Below are positions 10,492 to 19,202 of a stretch of 64,000 nt of DNA, in pieces. The notes under the pieces were generated by a model, which was given only the letters and a program-made list of their open reading frames with translations, was not told the DNA's origin and searched no databases. The position numbers and the translations under genes were made by a program. Each line of letters opens with the position of its first letter. Within the stretch, counting starts at the first letter, position 1. The stretch is from contig RFFP01000015.1 of assembly GCA_003696155.1 (NCBI GenBank), positions 1 to 64,000 on the forward strand, read 5' to 3'. This DNA comes from Acidobacteriota bacterium. GTDB lineage: Bacteria > Aquificota > Aquificia > Aquificales > Aquificaceae.

Positions 10492-11493
10492 ATGGTAGAG
10501 GAATCCATACCTATCATAGAACTACTTAGGAAGGAAGAAGGTCCCATACTTATAGCGAGTCATGAAAACCCAGATGCTGACACCTTAGGCAGTGCCCTCG
10601 CCCTATATCTCTTCTTAAAGAAAAAAGGAAAAAGGGTCTGTGTTGGCTGTAAAGATGAGGTGCCCCATTTTCTTGACTTTTTACCTGGTGCAGGAGAGGT
10701 TATAAGGCTTCCCACCGATCAAGTCTTCAGCCTTTCCATAGTTGTGGATGCAAGCGGTTTTCACAGGATAGGAGCGGAGGTAAAGACCTTTAAGAGGGCT
10801 AGGATAGACCACCATATAGGTGGTGAGTTTTACGATATAACCGACTATATAGACCCCTCTGCACCCTCTACCACCGCCCTTGTATACAAACTCCTCTGCA
10901 GCTGGGATAGGTCTGCTATAGACAAGGATATAGCCCAGAACCTCTACGCAGGGCTTGCCACGGATACGGGCTTTTTCAAATACTCCAACACGGATGCCCG
11001 CACCTTTGAGCTAGCCAAAGAACTTGTTGAGTTTGGTGCGGAGCCTCATTGGACCTTTGTTATGTTCGCAGAGAGGGAGTCCATAAACAAGCTCAGGCTA
11101 CTTTCAAAGGTTCTGGACACCCTGCAGGTTTACCATGATGGTCTGGTGGCCGGCATAACCATATTTGACCGGTTTTTCAAAGAAACTGGCTGTAAGTACG
11201 CAGATAGCGAGGGGCTTGTGAACTATCCAAGGTCCCTAGAGGGTGTGGAGGTAGCCTACGCCCTTATAGAAAAACCCGACGAAGGGCTGTGGAAAGTATC
11301 CCTGCGCTCTAAAGGAACGGTTGATGTTGCAAAGATAGCGGAGTCTCTGGGCGGTGGGGGGCACAAGCACGCCTCGGGCTGTAAGATAAAGGCAAGAAGC
11401 TATGAAGAGGCAGTGGACAGGTTAATAACCGCTATAAGAGAGGGGCTTGAGAAGAATGGTTTAGTAAAGCAAGCTGTAGGCCAAGCTACCTAA
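10492..11493 (+). CDS. DHH-family phosphoesterase, NrnA-like (nanoRNase/pAp phosphatase)
   Basis: A 333-aa two-domain DHH/DHHA1 phosphoesterase. The DHH domain has NPDADTLGSA near residue 27, VVDAS near 83 and the signature DHH (RIDHHIGG), all manganese ligands; the C-terminal DHHA1 domain has GGGGHKHASG. Family members degrade short RNA oligomers, pAp or cyclic dinucleotides; which applies here cannot be told. A clear AGGAGGT lies five bases before the ATG. The last 33 bp overlap the convergent ElyC-like gene. Confidence 0.88.
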   Translation: MVEESIPIIELLRKEEGPILIASHENPDADTLGSALALYLFLKKKGKRVCVGCKDEVPHFLDFLPGAGEVIRLPTDQVFSLSIVVDASGFHRIGAEVKTFKRARIDHHIGGEFYDITDYIDPSAPSTTALVYKLLCSWDRSAIDKDIAQNLYAGLATDTGFFKYSNTDARTFELAKELVEFGAEPHWTFVMFAERESINKLRLLSKVLDTLQVYHDGLVAGITIFDRFFKETGCKYADSEGLVNYPRSLEGVEVAYALIEKPDEGLWKVSLRSKGTVDVAKIAESLGGGGHKHASGCKIKARSYEEAVDRLITAIREGLEKNGLVKQAVGQAT

Positions 11494-12183
11494 GTGCTCC
11501 CTTAAAGCTTTGTAGCTATCGTTTAAAACAGACATACGGGGCATATAGCTAAATAGGTTGTACCTTTTATCCTGTTTAAAGTCCGTGGGATAGGGCACCA
11601 CATCCACGCCCAACCTTTTGAAGGCTTCCATCGCCCTGGGCATATGGTAGGCAGATGTTATCAGAGCAATCCTTTTAAAACCCCTTTTTTCGCAGAGCTC
11701 TTTTACGTAGAAGGCATTTTCTAACGTGTTCCTGCTCCTGACCTCGGATATTACCGCAGACTTCTCTATACCAAGCTCTTGGAGCATAGCCTTCATTATC
11801 TCAGCCTCTGGAAGGTTACCAACCGCAGATCCACCGGAGAGCACTATAGGCAGGCCGGTCTTTTTATGTAAGACGAAGGCTGTGAGCAGTCTTTTCATAG
11901 AGTCCTCCTTGAGTATGCCCGTGCTGTAGGCACCACCACCTAAAACCACAAGGGCGTCAACCTTTAGCTCCTTGGGAACTGGGTAGGCTTCCTCCAATGG
12001 TCTGTAAAGAAGGTCTTTGACAGGCTCTATGGATAGCAGGTACAGACTGAGGGCTGACATGATAGAGAGGGTTTTAGCAAGGGTTCTCCTATGGGAAAAG
12101 ATCCCTATTAGCAAAAAGGCCAGTATAAACAGGGTAGGGGGAAGGATAAGGGGCAAAACAAGCTTTTTTAAAAAAAAGCTCAT
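11461..12183 (-). CDS. ElyC/YdcF-like membrane protein (DUF218)
   Basis: A 240-aa protein with two N-terminal membrane segments (about residues 7-28 and 35-52) and a DUF218 domain: ALVVLGGG near 76, LSGGS, the SRNTLENA motif and TSAYHMPRAMEA. E. coli ElyC of this type affects peptidoglycan and lipid-carrier metabolism. It is the last gene of a seven-gene minus-strand chain and overlaps exbD by 4 bp, so an envelope function fits. Confidence 0.85.
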   Translation of the reverse strand: MSFFLKKLVLPLILPPTLFILAFLLIGIFSHRRTLAKTLSIMSALSLYLLSIEPVKDLLYRPLEEAYPVPKELKVDALVVLGGGAYSTGILKEDSMKRLLTAFVLHKKTGLPIVLSGGSAVGNLPEAEIMKAMLQELGIEKSAVISEVRSRNTLENAFYVKELCEKRGFKRIALITSAYHMPRAMEAFKRLGVDVVPYPTDFKQDKRYNLFSYMPRMSVLNDSYKALREHLGSLAYSLLY

Positions 12184-12575
12184 CTCCTCTTTCTTACGCC
12201 TATGAGCACATCCTCAACCCTGTTCCTTTTAGCCAAATCCATCAGAGCGACCACAAACTTATGAGGGGCATCCTCATCAGCCTCTATCAGAATAATCTTA
12301 GGTGGATTTTCCCTTATCCTTGATTCTATATCTTGCAGGCTAATGTCCTTACCTTCCAGACCGTACCTTCCATCGGGGAAAACCTGAACTCTAAAGATGG
12401 AAAGACTTGACCTTTCGCCCTCTTTGGCGAAGGGGAGCTTTACAGCCAAGAAGGTTATGGGAGATTGGAAAGCTAGAACCGCAAGGAAGAGAAAGACTGC
12501 TAGCAGGGTGTCCACCAGCGGAACCACATCTATGTAAGCCCTCTCGTCGTAGCTCAGCCTTCTGCGTCTTCTCAT
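12180..12575 (-). CDS. exbD: ExbD/TolR-family proton-channel subunit
   Basis: A 131-aa protein with a short basic N terminus, one membrane segment (about residues 16-38) carrying the essential Asp in YIDVVPLVDTLL, and a periplasmic domain. With ExbB it would convert proton motive force into mechanical work on a periplasmic partner. It overlaps exbB by 4 bp. It cannot be separated from TolR by sequence alone; the neighbouring TPR gene replaces the expected tonB, tolA or tolB. Confidence 0.88.
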   Translation of the reverse strand: MRRRRRLSYDERAYIDVVPLVDTLLAVFLFLAVLAFQSPITFLAVKLPFAKEGERSSLSIFRVQVFPDGRYGLEGKDISLQDIESRIRENPPKIILIEADEDAPHKFVVALMDLAKRNRVEDVLIGVRKRR

Positions 12576-13183
12576 AGCAGTCTCAGAAGGTCAAAAACCT
12601 CCTCCTCGATCTTTGCCATTATGCTGTTGCCCCATATCTTGAAGAGCCAGTAAGCCAAAAGAGCCGGTATGGCTACTGCAAGACCCACGGCGGCAGCCAC
12701 AAGGGCCTCACCTATACCCATGGAGAGCATGCTCATTGCCTCCTCTGGGTTTGCTATGGCAAAGGCTGAGAAGACCTTTATAAGCCCCGTAATCGTACCG
12801 AAGAGGCCTATTAGGGGTGCGGTGCTAGCTACGGTCGAAAGAAGGGCTAGGTTCTTCTCAAGCTTGGGAAGCATAAGGGAGAGCTCTAGGTCCACCTCCC
12901 TAAGCAAGTCTGCCCTCGTTAACTTTCCTTCTTTATAGCTCTGAATAAGCACCTTAAGCATATTTCCTACTGGGGAGCTGTCAACAGATAGGAGTTTTAT
13001 GGCTCCGTCTATGTCTTTGCTTGCAAGCAGAGCCTTTGCATCCTTGACCGCCTTCCCAGTAAAGTTAGAAGCTCTCATGCTAAACAACCTCTCCACTATC
13101 ACCGCCCAAGAGAGAAGGGACAAGAAAAACAGGGGATAGATGGCCAACCCTCCCTTTTGAAGCAGTTCAAATATACCTTCCAT
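12572..13183 (-). CDS. exbB: ExbB/TolQ-family proton-channel subunit
   Basis: A 203-aa inner membrane protein of the MotA/TolQ/ExbB family: one N-terminal segment (about 12-30) and two more near 110-135 and 155-180, with the family block TASTAPLIGLFGTITGLIKVF. A ribosome binding site (GAGGTGAG) overlaps the end of the TPR gene. It pairs with exbD directly downstream. Confidence 0.92.
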   Translation of the reverse strand: MEGIFELLQKGGLAIYPLFFLSLLSWAVIVERLFSMRASNFTGKAVKDAKALLASKDIDGAIKLLSVDSSPVGNMLKVLIQSYKEGKLTRADLLREVDLELSLMLPKLEKNLALLSTVASTAPLIGLFGTITGLIKVFSAFAIANPEEAMSMLSMGIGEALVAAAVGLAVAIPALLAYWLFKIWGNSIMAKIEEEVFDLLRLL

Positions 13184-13184
13184 G

Positions 13185-15722
13185 CTATCTCACCTCACAC
13201 TTAGGTAGTTCTTGTTTAAACCTTCTGTAAAGGCTTAACTCCTCGGGTTTTGCTCTCTTCTCATCGAAGCGCTCCAAGAAACAGCTCGCATCCTTTCTTG
13301 CTTTCCTTTCCACAAGGAGCCTCGTTCCTTCAAGTATAGCTTGGTTATAACGCTCATAATCCCTATGGTTTACCGATATGTCTACAAGCTCCTCCAAAGC
13401 CTTGGACTTATCACCTCTGCGCATGTGGTCAAGGGCAGAAAGGTAAAGGGCCTCTGCTCTTGTATTCTTCTCTGGGCTGTCTTTCAAATAGTCAAGGTAC
13501 AACCTGTTGTTGGTACCCTTATAGAGTTCCAATAGGTATCTTTCAAATTCTTGACTTCTGTATCCTACGGACATGAGTTCCTGAGCCAAGGACTGGGAAG
13601 CCCCCAGCTCCTTTATTCCTAGATAGATTCCCATAGCCTTCACCTTATCCTCCCTCGAGCCTTCACTTAGCAGACCCGCAAGGCTCTTCGCATCTCCTGC
13701 CTGAGTGTAGAGTTTAACAAGCTCCTCCCTTGCAAGCCTGCTCTCCTCAGGACCTCCCTCCTTATAGACCTTATACAGCAGAACAGCCTTCTTAGGAGGC
13801 TCCTTTTCAATCTCCGCAAGCTTAAGTATGGCTTTAAACCTTAGGGGCGTTTCTAAAAGCTCTAAGAGCTCCCTTTCTGCTTCCCTCGTTCTACCATCCT
13901 TTATGTAAAGAAGGGCGAGCTGATATCTTAGCTCGTTGGAAATGGGAGAGCTCTTACCTTCCTTTGAAAGGTAGTCTTTTATAAGCCCTTCCATCTCCTT
14001 GTCGCTGAGCTCCTTCTCTCCGATCTCAAGCAGTGCAAGGGTTGCGGACCTTGCCTCTTTGCTGTCTGGAAACCTCCTAAGAACCTGGTAATACCTGTCC
14101 TTTGCGGACTGTATGTCTCCCATGTTGTAGAGACTGTCTCCAGCTTTAATAAGAGCTTTAGGTTTCATGGGGCTCTGGTCCGAAACCTTGTCAAAGTATA
14201 ACAAAGCTTTTGTGTAGTTTCCCTCAAGAAAGTAGGATAGACCTAAGAGATAGCTCTCTTCATCGCTCTTGTCAGTTAGAAAGGTTCTTGCAAGCCTTTG
14301 GTCCCCCATCATAAGGGCAGCGCGTGCTTGAAGGAGGCGACTGCCGTGGTCTGCTCTGCCACGCAGTATGTTAAGAACTTCGCCGTACCTCTTTAAGTTG
14401 TAGAGAGCTAAGGCTCTATGGTATGGGTCTTCAAAAAAGCTAAGAGCTCCAAGCCAATCTCCCCTTCTAAACCTTTCCCATCCAGAGTATTCCTTGTACA
14501 GGTCAAGGTAAGAGCGTGATACCTCATTTAGGGCTTCCGTCATATCTCTTCCACTCCAGTAGAGAGCTTCTAAAAGCCAGAGGTAGTCCTCCCTGCTCTT
14601 TTCCCTTTTATCCTTTATTATTCCGTAAACCTTATCGTAGTTTCCCAACCTAATGGCGGAGTAGACCGCATATCTGGAGCTTCCCGCCTGAAGGAAGTTA
14701 TAAAGAGCCAGACTGTAGTCTCCAGAGTTGTAAGCTATTATGCCCGCCTTCTCAAGAAATCTAGGATTTCTTGTAAGGGAATAAACATAACGTGATAGGA
14801 CCACATCCTTGGAGGACAGTATGCCATATAGGTTATCCGCAAGCCTTCGGTTTACAGTTTCAAGCAGTCCAGCAAGCCTAAGAGCTTCCTCCACTTTGCC
14901 TTCCTTAATATCCGTAAGAGCCATGTAGTACAGAGCTATATCCCTGTAAGGTCTAGCCGGTTTTGAGTAGTCAGATAGTATAGGTTTAGCTTCTCTGAGG
15001 TTCCCTTCCCTGTATAACCTCAGAGCCCTAGCGAGCCTTGTGCTATCCCTGTATTGGGAGTTTTCCTTACCCATTAAAAAGTCTTTTATATATCCACAGT
15101 ACTGGATGAAAACAGCTTCTTCACATTCAGGGCTTGTTAACACCCCCCTCTTTATGTTAAACACCGCCCTCCACATGGGGTCCTGGTTTTCGGGAACTGA
15201 GTTTCTAATCCTAAAGTTCAAGGCGTAGTATGCCTCACAGGAAGCCTTTTGATACATATGGGTTGTACCGCAGGAAGTCTTAAAGAGCTCAAGAGCACTT
15301 TCTTGCTGTCCTCGGGAGTAGGATATGACTCCGAGCACGTACTCGGCCATGGGCTTGAAGGGGGAGTTCATGACAATAACCTTTTTTAGTTCCTCCTCCG
15401 CCAGGTCGTACTTTCCCCTCAGGTAGTAATCTACACCAAGCCTATAAGAGATAGCATCCTTCGGCTCCCCACAGCTCACCCCTGTGTTCCTCTCAATGGG
15501 CTTTATCTGAGTAAACTCCATTAACTTTGGAGCTTCCAAAAGCTCGCCCAAGAGGTCAAGCTCTCTATCCTCCTGCATCTCCAACCTTGCGGGAGCATAG
15601 AGTTTGGGCTTTTCTTCTAAGAGCTTGCCTGTGAGCTCCACATCAACGTCAAACTCCCTTCTTATCTGCTGAGCAAAGGATAAAAAAAGGAACAGGCTAA
15701 AGAGCCCTATGAGCTTCCACAT
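13185..15722 (-). CDS. Large secreted tetratricopeptide-repeat protein
   Basis: An 845-aa protein with a signal peptide (about residues 1-17, WKLIGLFSLFLFLSFA) and repeated helix-turn-helix units such as AEYVLGVISYSRGQQESALELF and ALIKAGDSLYNMGDIQSAKDRYY, typical of TPRs, throughout the length. It is predicted to be periplasmic or outer-membrane associated. It lies two bases upstream of exbB and overlaps pspA by 26 bp. The steady pairing with ExbB-ExbD suggests it is a partner of that motor or an envelope scaffold. No enzymatic motif was seen. Confidence 0.85.
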   Translation of the reverse strand: MWKLIGLFSLFLFLSFAQQIRREFDVDVELTGKLLEEKPKLYAPARLEMQEDRELDLLGELLEAPKLMEFTQIKPIERNTGVSCGEPKDAISYRLGVDYYLRGKYDLAEEELKKVIVMNSPFKPMAEYVLGVISYSRGQQESALELFKTSCGTTHMYQKASCEAYYALNFRIRNSVPENQDPMWRAVFNIKRGVLTSPECEEAVFIQYCGYIKDFLMGKENSQYRDSTRLARALRLYREGNLREAKPILSDYSKPARPYRDIALYYMALTDIKEGKVEEALRLAGLLETVNRRLADNLYGILSSKDVVLSRYVYSLTRNPRFLEKAGIIAYNSGDYSLALYNFLQAGSSRYAVYSAIRLGNYDKVYGIIKDKREKSREDYLWLLEALYWSGRDMTEALNEVSRSYLDLYKEYSGWERFRRGDWLGALSFFEDPYHRALALYNLKRYGEVLNILRGRADHGSRLLQARAALMMGDQRLARTFLTDKSDEESYLLGLSYFLEGNYTKALLYFDKVSDQSPMKPKALIKAGDSLYNMGDIQSAKDRYYQVLRRFPDSKEARSATLALLEIGEKELSDKEMEGLIKDYLSKEGKSSPISNELRYQLALLYIKDGRTREAERELLELLETPLRFKAILKLAEIEKEPPKKAVLLYKVYKEGGPEESRLAREELVKLYTQAGDAKSLAGLLSEGSREDKVKAMGIYLGIKELGASQSLAQELMSVGYRSQEFERYLLELYKGTNNRLYLDYLKDSPEKNTRAEALYLSALDHMRRGDKSKALEELVDISVNHRDYERYNQAILEGTRLLVERKARKDASCFLERFDEKRAKPEELSLYRRFKQELPKCEVR

Positions 15723-16332
15723 AAAATTCCCCCAGGTGGCATGTTATGTTCAGCCTAATTATAACATTTCTGTCCCCTTCCATATGGACAAGGGAAAAGC
15801 TGGCATTATCGCAACCGAAGGACCAAAACTTAGAAAGGTCAACCTTTAGAAGGGCACAGTACATAGCTCTTATGGGCACCGTGTGGGAAACCACAACTAG
15901 GGATTGACCCCAATGCTTTTCTTTTATCTCCTCAAGAAAGCTCTTTACCCTAAGGTAAACGTCCTGAAGGCTCTCCCCACCTTCAAAGCTGACCTTATGA
16001 GGCTCTTCAAGCCAGAGCCTAAACTCCTCAGGATACAGTCTCTGCACCTCATTCACGAGAAGACCGGACCACTTACCGTGGTCTATCTCTATTACCCTCC
16101 TTTCCTCCATCACAGGAAGCCCCTTAACCCTCCCAATTTCAAGGGCTGTTTGATAGGTTCTCTTAAGTGGGGAGGAGTAAACAACGTCTATATGCACATC
16201 TCTGAAGAAGTCCCCAAGTCTTGTAGCTTGCATCCTTCCGAGCTCTGAAAGCTCTGGGTCAAGTAAACCCTGGTATCTACCGATGGGGTTCCACTCGCTT
16301 TCTGCGTGTCTTACTATGTATAGCTTTACCAT
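15697..16332 (-). CDS. pspA: Metal-independent phosphoserine phosphatase (histidine phosphatase family)
   Basis: Releases phosphate from L-phosphoserine, the last step of serine synthesis. The histidine-phosphatase motif RHAESEWN has the catalytic H9, with E82 and the second catalytic H150 (VVVSHTVP). The sequence closely follows, from memory, the PspA enzyme described from Hydrogenobacter thermophilus, including EIDHGKWSG (H85) and the C-terminal NITCHLGEFYVEAH. It overlaps the upstream class V aminotransferase by 7 bp, which supports a shared pathway. Ordinary phosphoglycerate mutase is the alternative and less likely. Confidence 0.88.
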   Translation of the reverse strand: MVKLYIVRHAESEWNPIGRYQGLLDPELSELGRMQATRLGDFFRDVHIDVVYSSPLKRTYQTALEIGRVKGLPVMEERRVIEIDHGKWSGLLVNEVQRLYPEEFRLWLEEPHKVSFEGGESLQDVYLRVKSFLEEIKEKHWGQSLVVVSHTVPIRAMYCALLKVDLSKFWSFGCDNASFSLVHMEGDRNVIIRLNITCHLGEFYVEAHRAL

Positions 16333-17450
16333 ATGCCGTGTTCCATTAGGGTCTGTGTGTATGACCTCACCGCCTGCCCCATTTCAACGGGAAGACCAAG
16401 CCTCTTAAGAGCCACCTCAAGCATGCCGACGAGCATAAGTCCATCCTTCGGGTCCACACCCATATGGGATATGCGGAATATCTTACCCTTTAACTCATCC
16501 TGCCCACCTGCTACCCTTATGCCCAACCTTAAGAGTTCCTTTCTTATCTCCTCTGCTCTGCTACTGCTTATGGCACTTACCGAAAGGGATGGAATTTTTG
16601 CAAACTTTTCAAGACCTAAGGCTTGAACAGCTTTCAACGTTCCCTCCGAGAGGGCCCTGTGCCTTTTCTCCACCCTCTCCATACCCTCTTCCAAAAGTAT
16701 TTCCAAGGACTCTTTTAGTGCCAGTATGAGGCTTATGGCAGGGGTCCAAGCGGTTTGCCCTTCCCTTTGCTTTGAAAGCTCCCTTTTGATGCTGAAGTAA
16801 AAGGCTCTTTCTTTTAAACTCCTTTCAGCCTTCTGGGAAAACCAGAGTATGGAAAGACCTGGTGGCAACAGAAAACCCTTCTGAGAGCCTCCTATGAGCA
16901 CATCTACAGCCCACTCTGAGGGCTTTATGTTGTAAACACCTAGGGCAGTTATGGCATCTGCCACGCAGAGCACATCTCTATCTTGGCATAGCTTACCTAT
17001 CTCCGGCGTAGGGTGGTAAGCACCCGTGGAGGTCTCAGAAACCTGAAGGAGCACACCCCTGCAGTCTGGGTTTTCCTTCAGAAGCCTCTCTACTGCCTCT
17101 GGGTCTGCAGACTCACCCCAGGGCACCTTGTACTCTACAGGTCTTAACCCCCAATGCTGGGAGAGTTTGAGCCAGCGCTCCCCAAACTTGCCACCGTTTA
17201 TAACCAGGACCTTGTCACCTTCCTCAAAAAAGCTGAGCACCGCAGACTCCATGGCACCCGTGCCTGAGGAGGCAAAGAAGACAAAGCTATCTGAAGGCTC
17301 ATCCAAGAACCTTTTGAAGAGCTCTCTGACCTCCAAAAAAGCAGTCCTGAACTCCTCTGTCCTATGGTGTATTATCTGTTTTCCTAGGACCTGCCTTACC
17401 CTTTCGGGAAGTTCCACGGGTCCCGGCGTGAATATCCTCTCCTGAGCCAT
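16326..17450 (-). CDS. Class V aminotransferase, probable phosphoserine aminotransferase
   Basis: A 374-aa PLP enzyme of the serine-pyruvate/alanine-glyoxylate group (fold type I). The start FTPGPVELPERV is typical, SSGTGAMESAV binds the cofactor phosphate, VADAITALG holds the PLP Asp and GGSQKGFLLPPG the PLP lysine. In this lineage such enzymes can replace SerC. The 7-bp overlap with pspA implies that it makes phosphoserine from 3-phosphohydroxypyruvate, which is an inference from context; glyoxylate or pyruvate transamination remains possible. Confidence 0.8.
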   Translation of the reverse strand: MAQERIFTPGPVELPERVRQVLGKQIIHHRTEEFRTAFLEVRELFKRFLDEPSDSFVFFASSGTGAMESAVLSFFEEGDKVLVINGGKFGERWLKLSQHWGLRPVEYKVPWGESADPEAVERLLKENPDCRGVLLQVSETSTGAYHPTPEIGKLCQDRDVLCVADAITALGVYNIKPSEWAVDVLIGGSQKGFLLPPGLSILWFSQKAERSLKERAFYFSIKRELSKQREGQTAWTPAISLILALKESLEILLEEGMERVEKRHRALSEGTLKAVQALGLEKFAKIPSLSVSAISSSRAEEIRKELLRLGIRVAGGQDELKGKIFRISHMGVDPKDGLMLVGMLEVALKRLGLPVEMGQAVRSYTQTLMEHGIW

Positions 17451-17461
17451 GGTAGACTATT

Positions 17462-17998
17462 TTACCCTATGCTCGGCCCTTTCCCTTGGCTGAGGTATAG
17501 GTTCTTATAGGCTATATAATTCTGGGCAGAGTTTTTTATGAGCTCTATCTCCTCCTCTTTTAGCTCCCTTACCACCTTGGCGGGAAAGCCTGCCACCAAA
17601 ACCCCTGAAGGAAACCTTTTACCGGGTGTGAGCAGAGCCCCCGCACCCACCAGAACGAAATCCTCAATCTCCACGCCGTCCATGACTACCGCACCCATGC
17701 CCACAAGAACGTAGTTTCCTATCTTACAGCCGTGCAGGATTACCCTATGGCCCACGGTAACGTAATCGCCTATAAGCGTAGGATGGGTACGGTGGGTGAC
17801 GTGGATAACAGAGCAGTCCTGTATGTTGGTACCCTTGCCCATACGTATAAAGTTCACATCTCCCCTCACCACAGTACCAAACCATAGAGATGAGTCCTCA
17901 CCTATCTCTACATCACCTATTACCACAACATTTTCTGCGAGGAAAACGGAGGTGTGTATATGGGGTCTTTTCTCGCCATAGGGTAGTATCAGGGCCAT
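17462..17998 (-). CDS. Gamma-carbonic-anhydrase-like hexapeptide-repeat protein
   Basis: A 178-aa left-handed beta-helix protein of the YrdA/PaaY/CamH group, with repeated hexapeptides such as VVVIGDVEIGEDS and YVLVGMGAVVMDGVEIEDFVLVGAGALLTPG. Metal-site histidines occur in VIHVTHRTHP and TVGHRVILHGC, the arrangement of gamma carbonic anhydrases. Many such homologues have no measured activity. It heads the serine/ExbBD chain, 11 bp before the aminotransferase. Confidence 0.85.
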   Translation of the reverse strand: MALILPYGEKRPHIHTSVFLAENVVVIGDVEIGEDSSLWFGTVVRGDVNFIRMGKGTNIQDCSVIHVTHRTHPTLIGDYVTVGHRVILHGCKIGNYVLVGMGAVVMDGVEIEDFVLVGAGALLTPGKRFPSGVLVAGFPAKVVRELKEEEIELIKNSAQNYIAYKNLYLSQGKGPSIG

Positions 17999-18045
17999 GT
18001 TTTCCCTCTATTTTAACCTAAAGATGGTTTAAATTATATAGACCC

Positions 18046-18651
18046 ATGTATGGTGAGATTTCCGAGCTTATAAACATAGGAAGGGAGCTCCACCTTAGGG
18101 GGTGGCTTCCTGCCACGGGTGGGAACCTCTCTGCAAGGCTCAAGGAGGAACTTATATGCATAACTGCCTCTGGGAGCCACAAGGGACATCTTACCATGGA
18201 AGACTTTGTCTTTGTGGACCTGCGGGGCAATGTGCTAGAAGGAAGAGGAAAGCCCTCTGCGGAGACGGAGCTTCATCTTCTGGTGTACAGACTCTTTCCA
18301 GAGGTGAGGTCTGTACTGCACGTGCATTCACTAAACTCTACACTTATATCACGGCTTTCTGGGGATAAGGTGGTTCTTGAGGGATACGAGCTTCTCAAGG
18401 CTTTCAACGGTATAAGGACCCACCAAACCACCATAGAGGTGCCCGTGCTGGAAAACTCCCAGGATATGCGGGAGCTTTCCAAGAAAGTTGAAGAAGCTCT
18501 AAGGGAAGGTCCGGGAACTTATGGCTTTCTCCTTAGATCTCACGGTCTTTACACCTGGGGTGGGAGCATAAGGGAAGCCTACATAAGACTTGAAGCCTTT
18601 GACTTTCTCTTTGAATGTGAGCTAAAACTTCTGCTAGGAGGTAAGAGATGA
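18046..18651 (+). CDS. mtnB: Methylthioribulose-1-phosphate dehydratase
   Basis: Dehydrates 5-methylthioribulose-1-phosphate to diketo-5-methylthiopentyl-1-phosphate in methionine salvage. It is a class II aldolase/adducin fold of 201 aa; zinc ligands are seen in LHVHSLNST and RSHGLYTWG, and the N-terminal GWLPATGGNLSAR and ITASGSHKG motifs match MtnB. It overlaps mtnD by 4 bp, in the order B-D-C. TATATA/TTATAT lies 5-6 bases before the ATG with no ribosome binding site. Confidence 0.93.
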   Translation: MYGEISELINIGRELHLRGWLPATGGNLSARLKEELICITASGSHKGHLTMEDFVFVDLRGNVLEGRGKPSAETELHLLVYRLFPEVRSVLHVHSLNSTLISRLSGDKVVLEGYELLKAFNGIRTHQTTIEVPVLENSQDMRELSKKVEEALREGPGTYGFLLRSHGLYTWGGSIREAYIRLEAFDFLFECELKLLLGGKR

Positions 18652-19202
18652 GCCTTTTGCTGGTCTACAAAGAAGATGGAGAGCTCTTAGAAAGGGTTGA
18701 AGACCACAAGCAGATAGCCAAAAGGCTTGACAGCATAGGTGTGCGCTTTGAAAGGTGGAAAACAGACAGGGAACTTCCCTTCTCCGCAACGCAGGAGGAG
18801 GTGCTCCAGGTCTACAGGGAAGAGGTGGATAGGATAGTTGAGGAGTTTGACTTCAAATCCATAGATGTGGTGAGCTTAACTCCAGAGCATCCCAAAAGGG
18901 AGGAGCTCCGCGGTATGTTCCTCTCCGAGCACACCCATTCGGACTTTGAGGTTAGGTTCTTTGTTGATGGTCGTGGCACCTTTTACCTTCATCCCGATGA
19001 CAAGGTCTACGTAGTCCTCTGCGAGAAAGGAGACTTCATAAGCGTGCCTGCCCACACAAAACACTGGTTTGACATGGGCTCCAAGCCCTTCTTCAAAGCC
19101 ATAAGGTTCTTCTCCATACCCGAGGGCTGGGTTGGAAACTTCACAGGATCGGACATATCCAAGAGGTTCCCAGAACACGACGCCCTTCTCCAGATGCTAT
19201 GA
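18648..19202 (+). CDS. mtnD: Acireductone dioxygenase
   Basis: Oxidises acireductone to 2-keto-4-methylthiobutyrate and formate when iron-loaded, or to an off-pathway set with CO when nickel-loaded. It is a 184-aa cupin with the metal motif HTHSDFEVRFFVDGRG and the second histidine in PAHTKHWFDMG. It lies between mtnB and mtnC with 4-bp overlaps on both sides, so the three are one operon. Confidence 0.95.
   Translation: MSLLLVYKEDGELLERVEDHKQIAKRLDSIGVRFERWKTDRELPFSATQEEVLQVYREEVDRIVEEFDFKSIDVVSLTPEHPKREELRGMFLSEHTHSDFEVRFFVDGRGTFYLHPDDKVYVVLCEKGDFISVPAHTKHWFDMGSKPFFKAIRFFSIPEGWVGNFTGSDISKRFPEHDALLQML

Noticed and set aside
15697-16332. Phosphoglycerate mutase assignment for pspA
   Set aside because: The sequence matches the phosphoserine phosphatase of Hydrogenobacter much more closely, and the aminotransferase neighbour supports serine synthesis.
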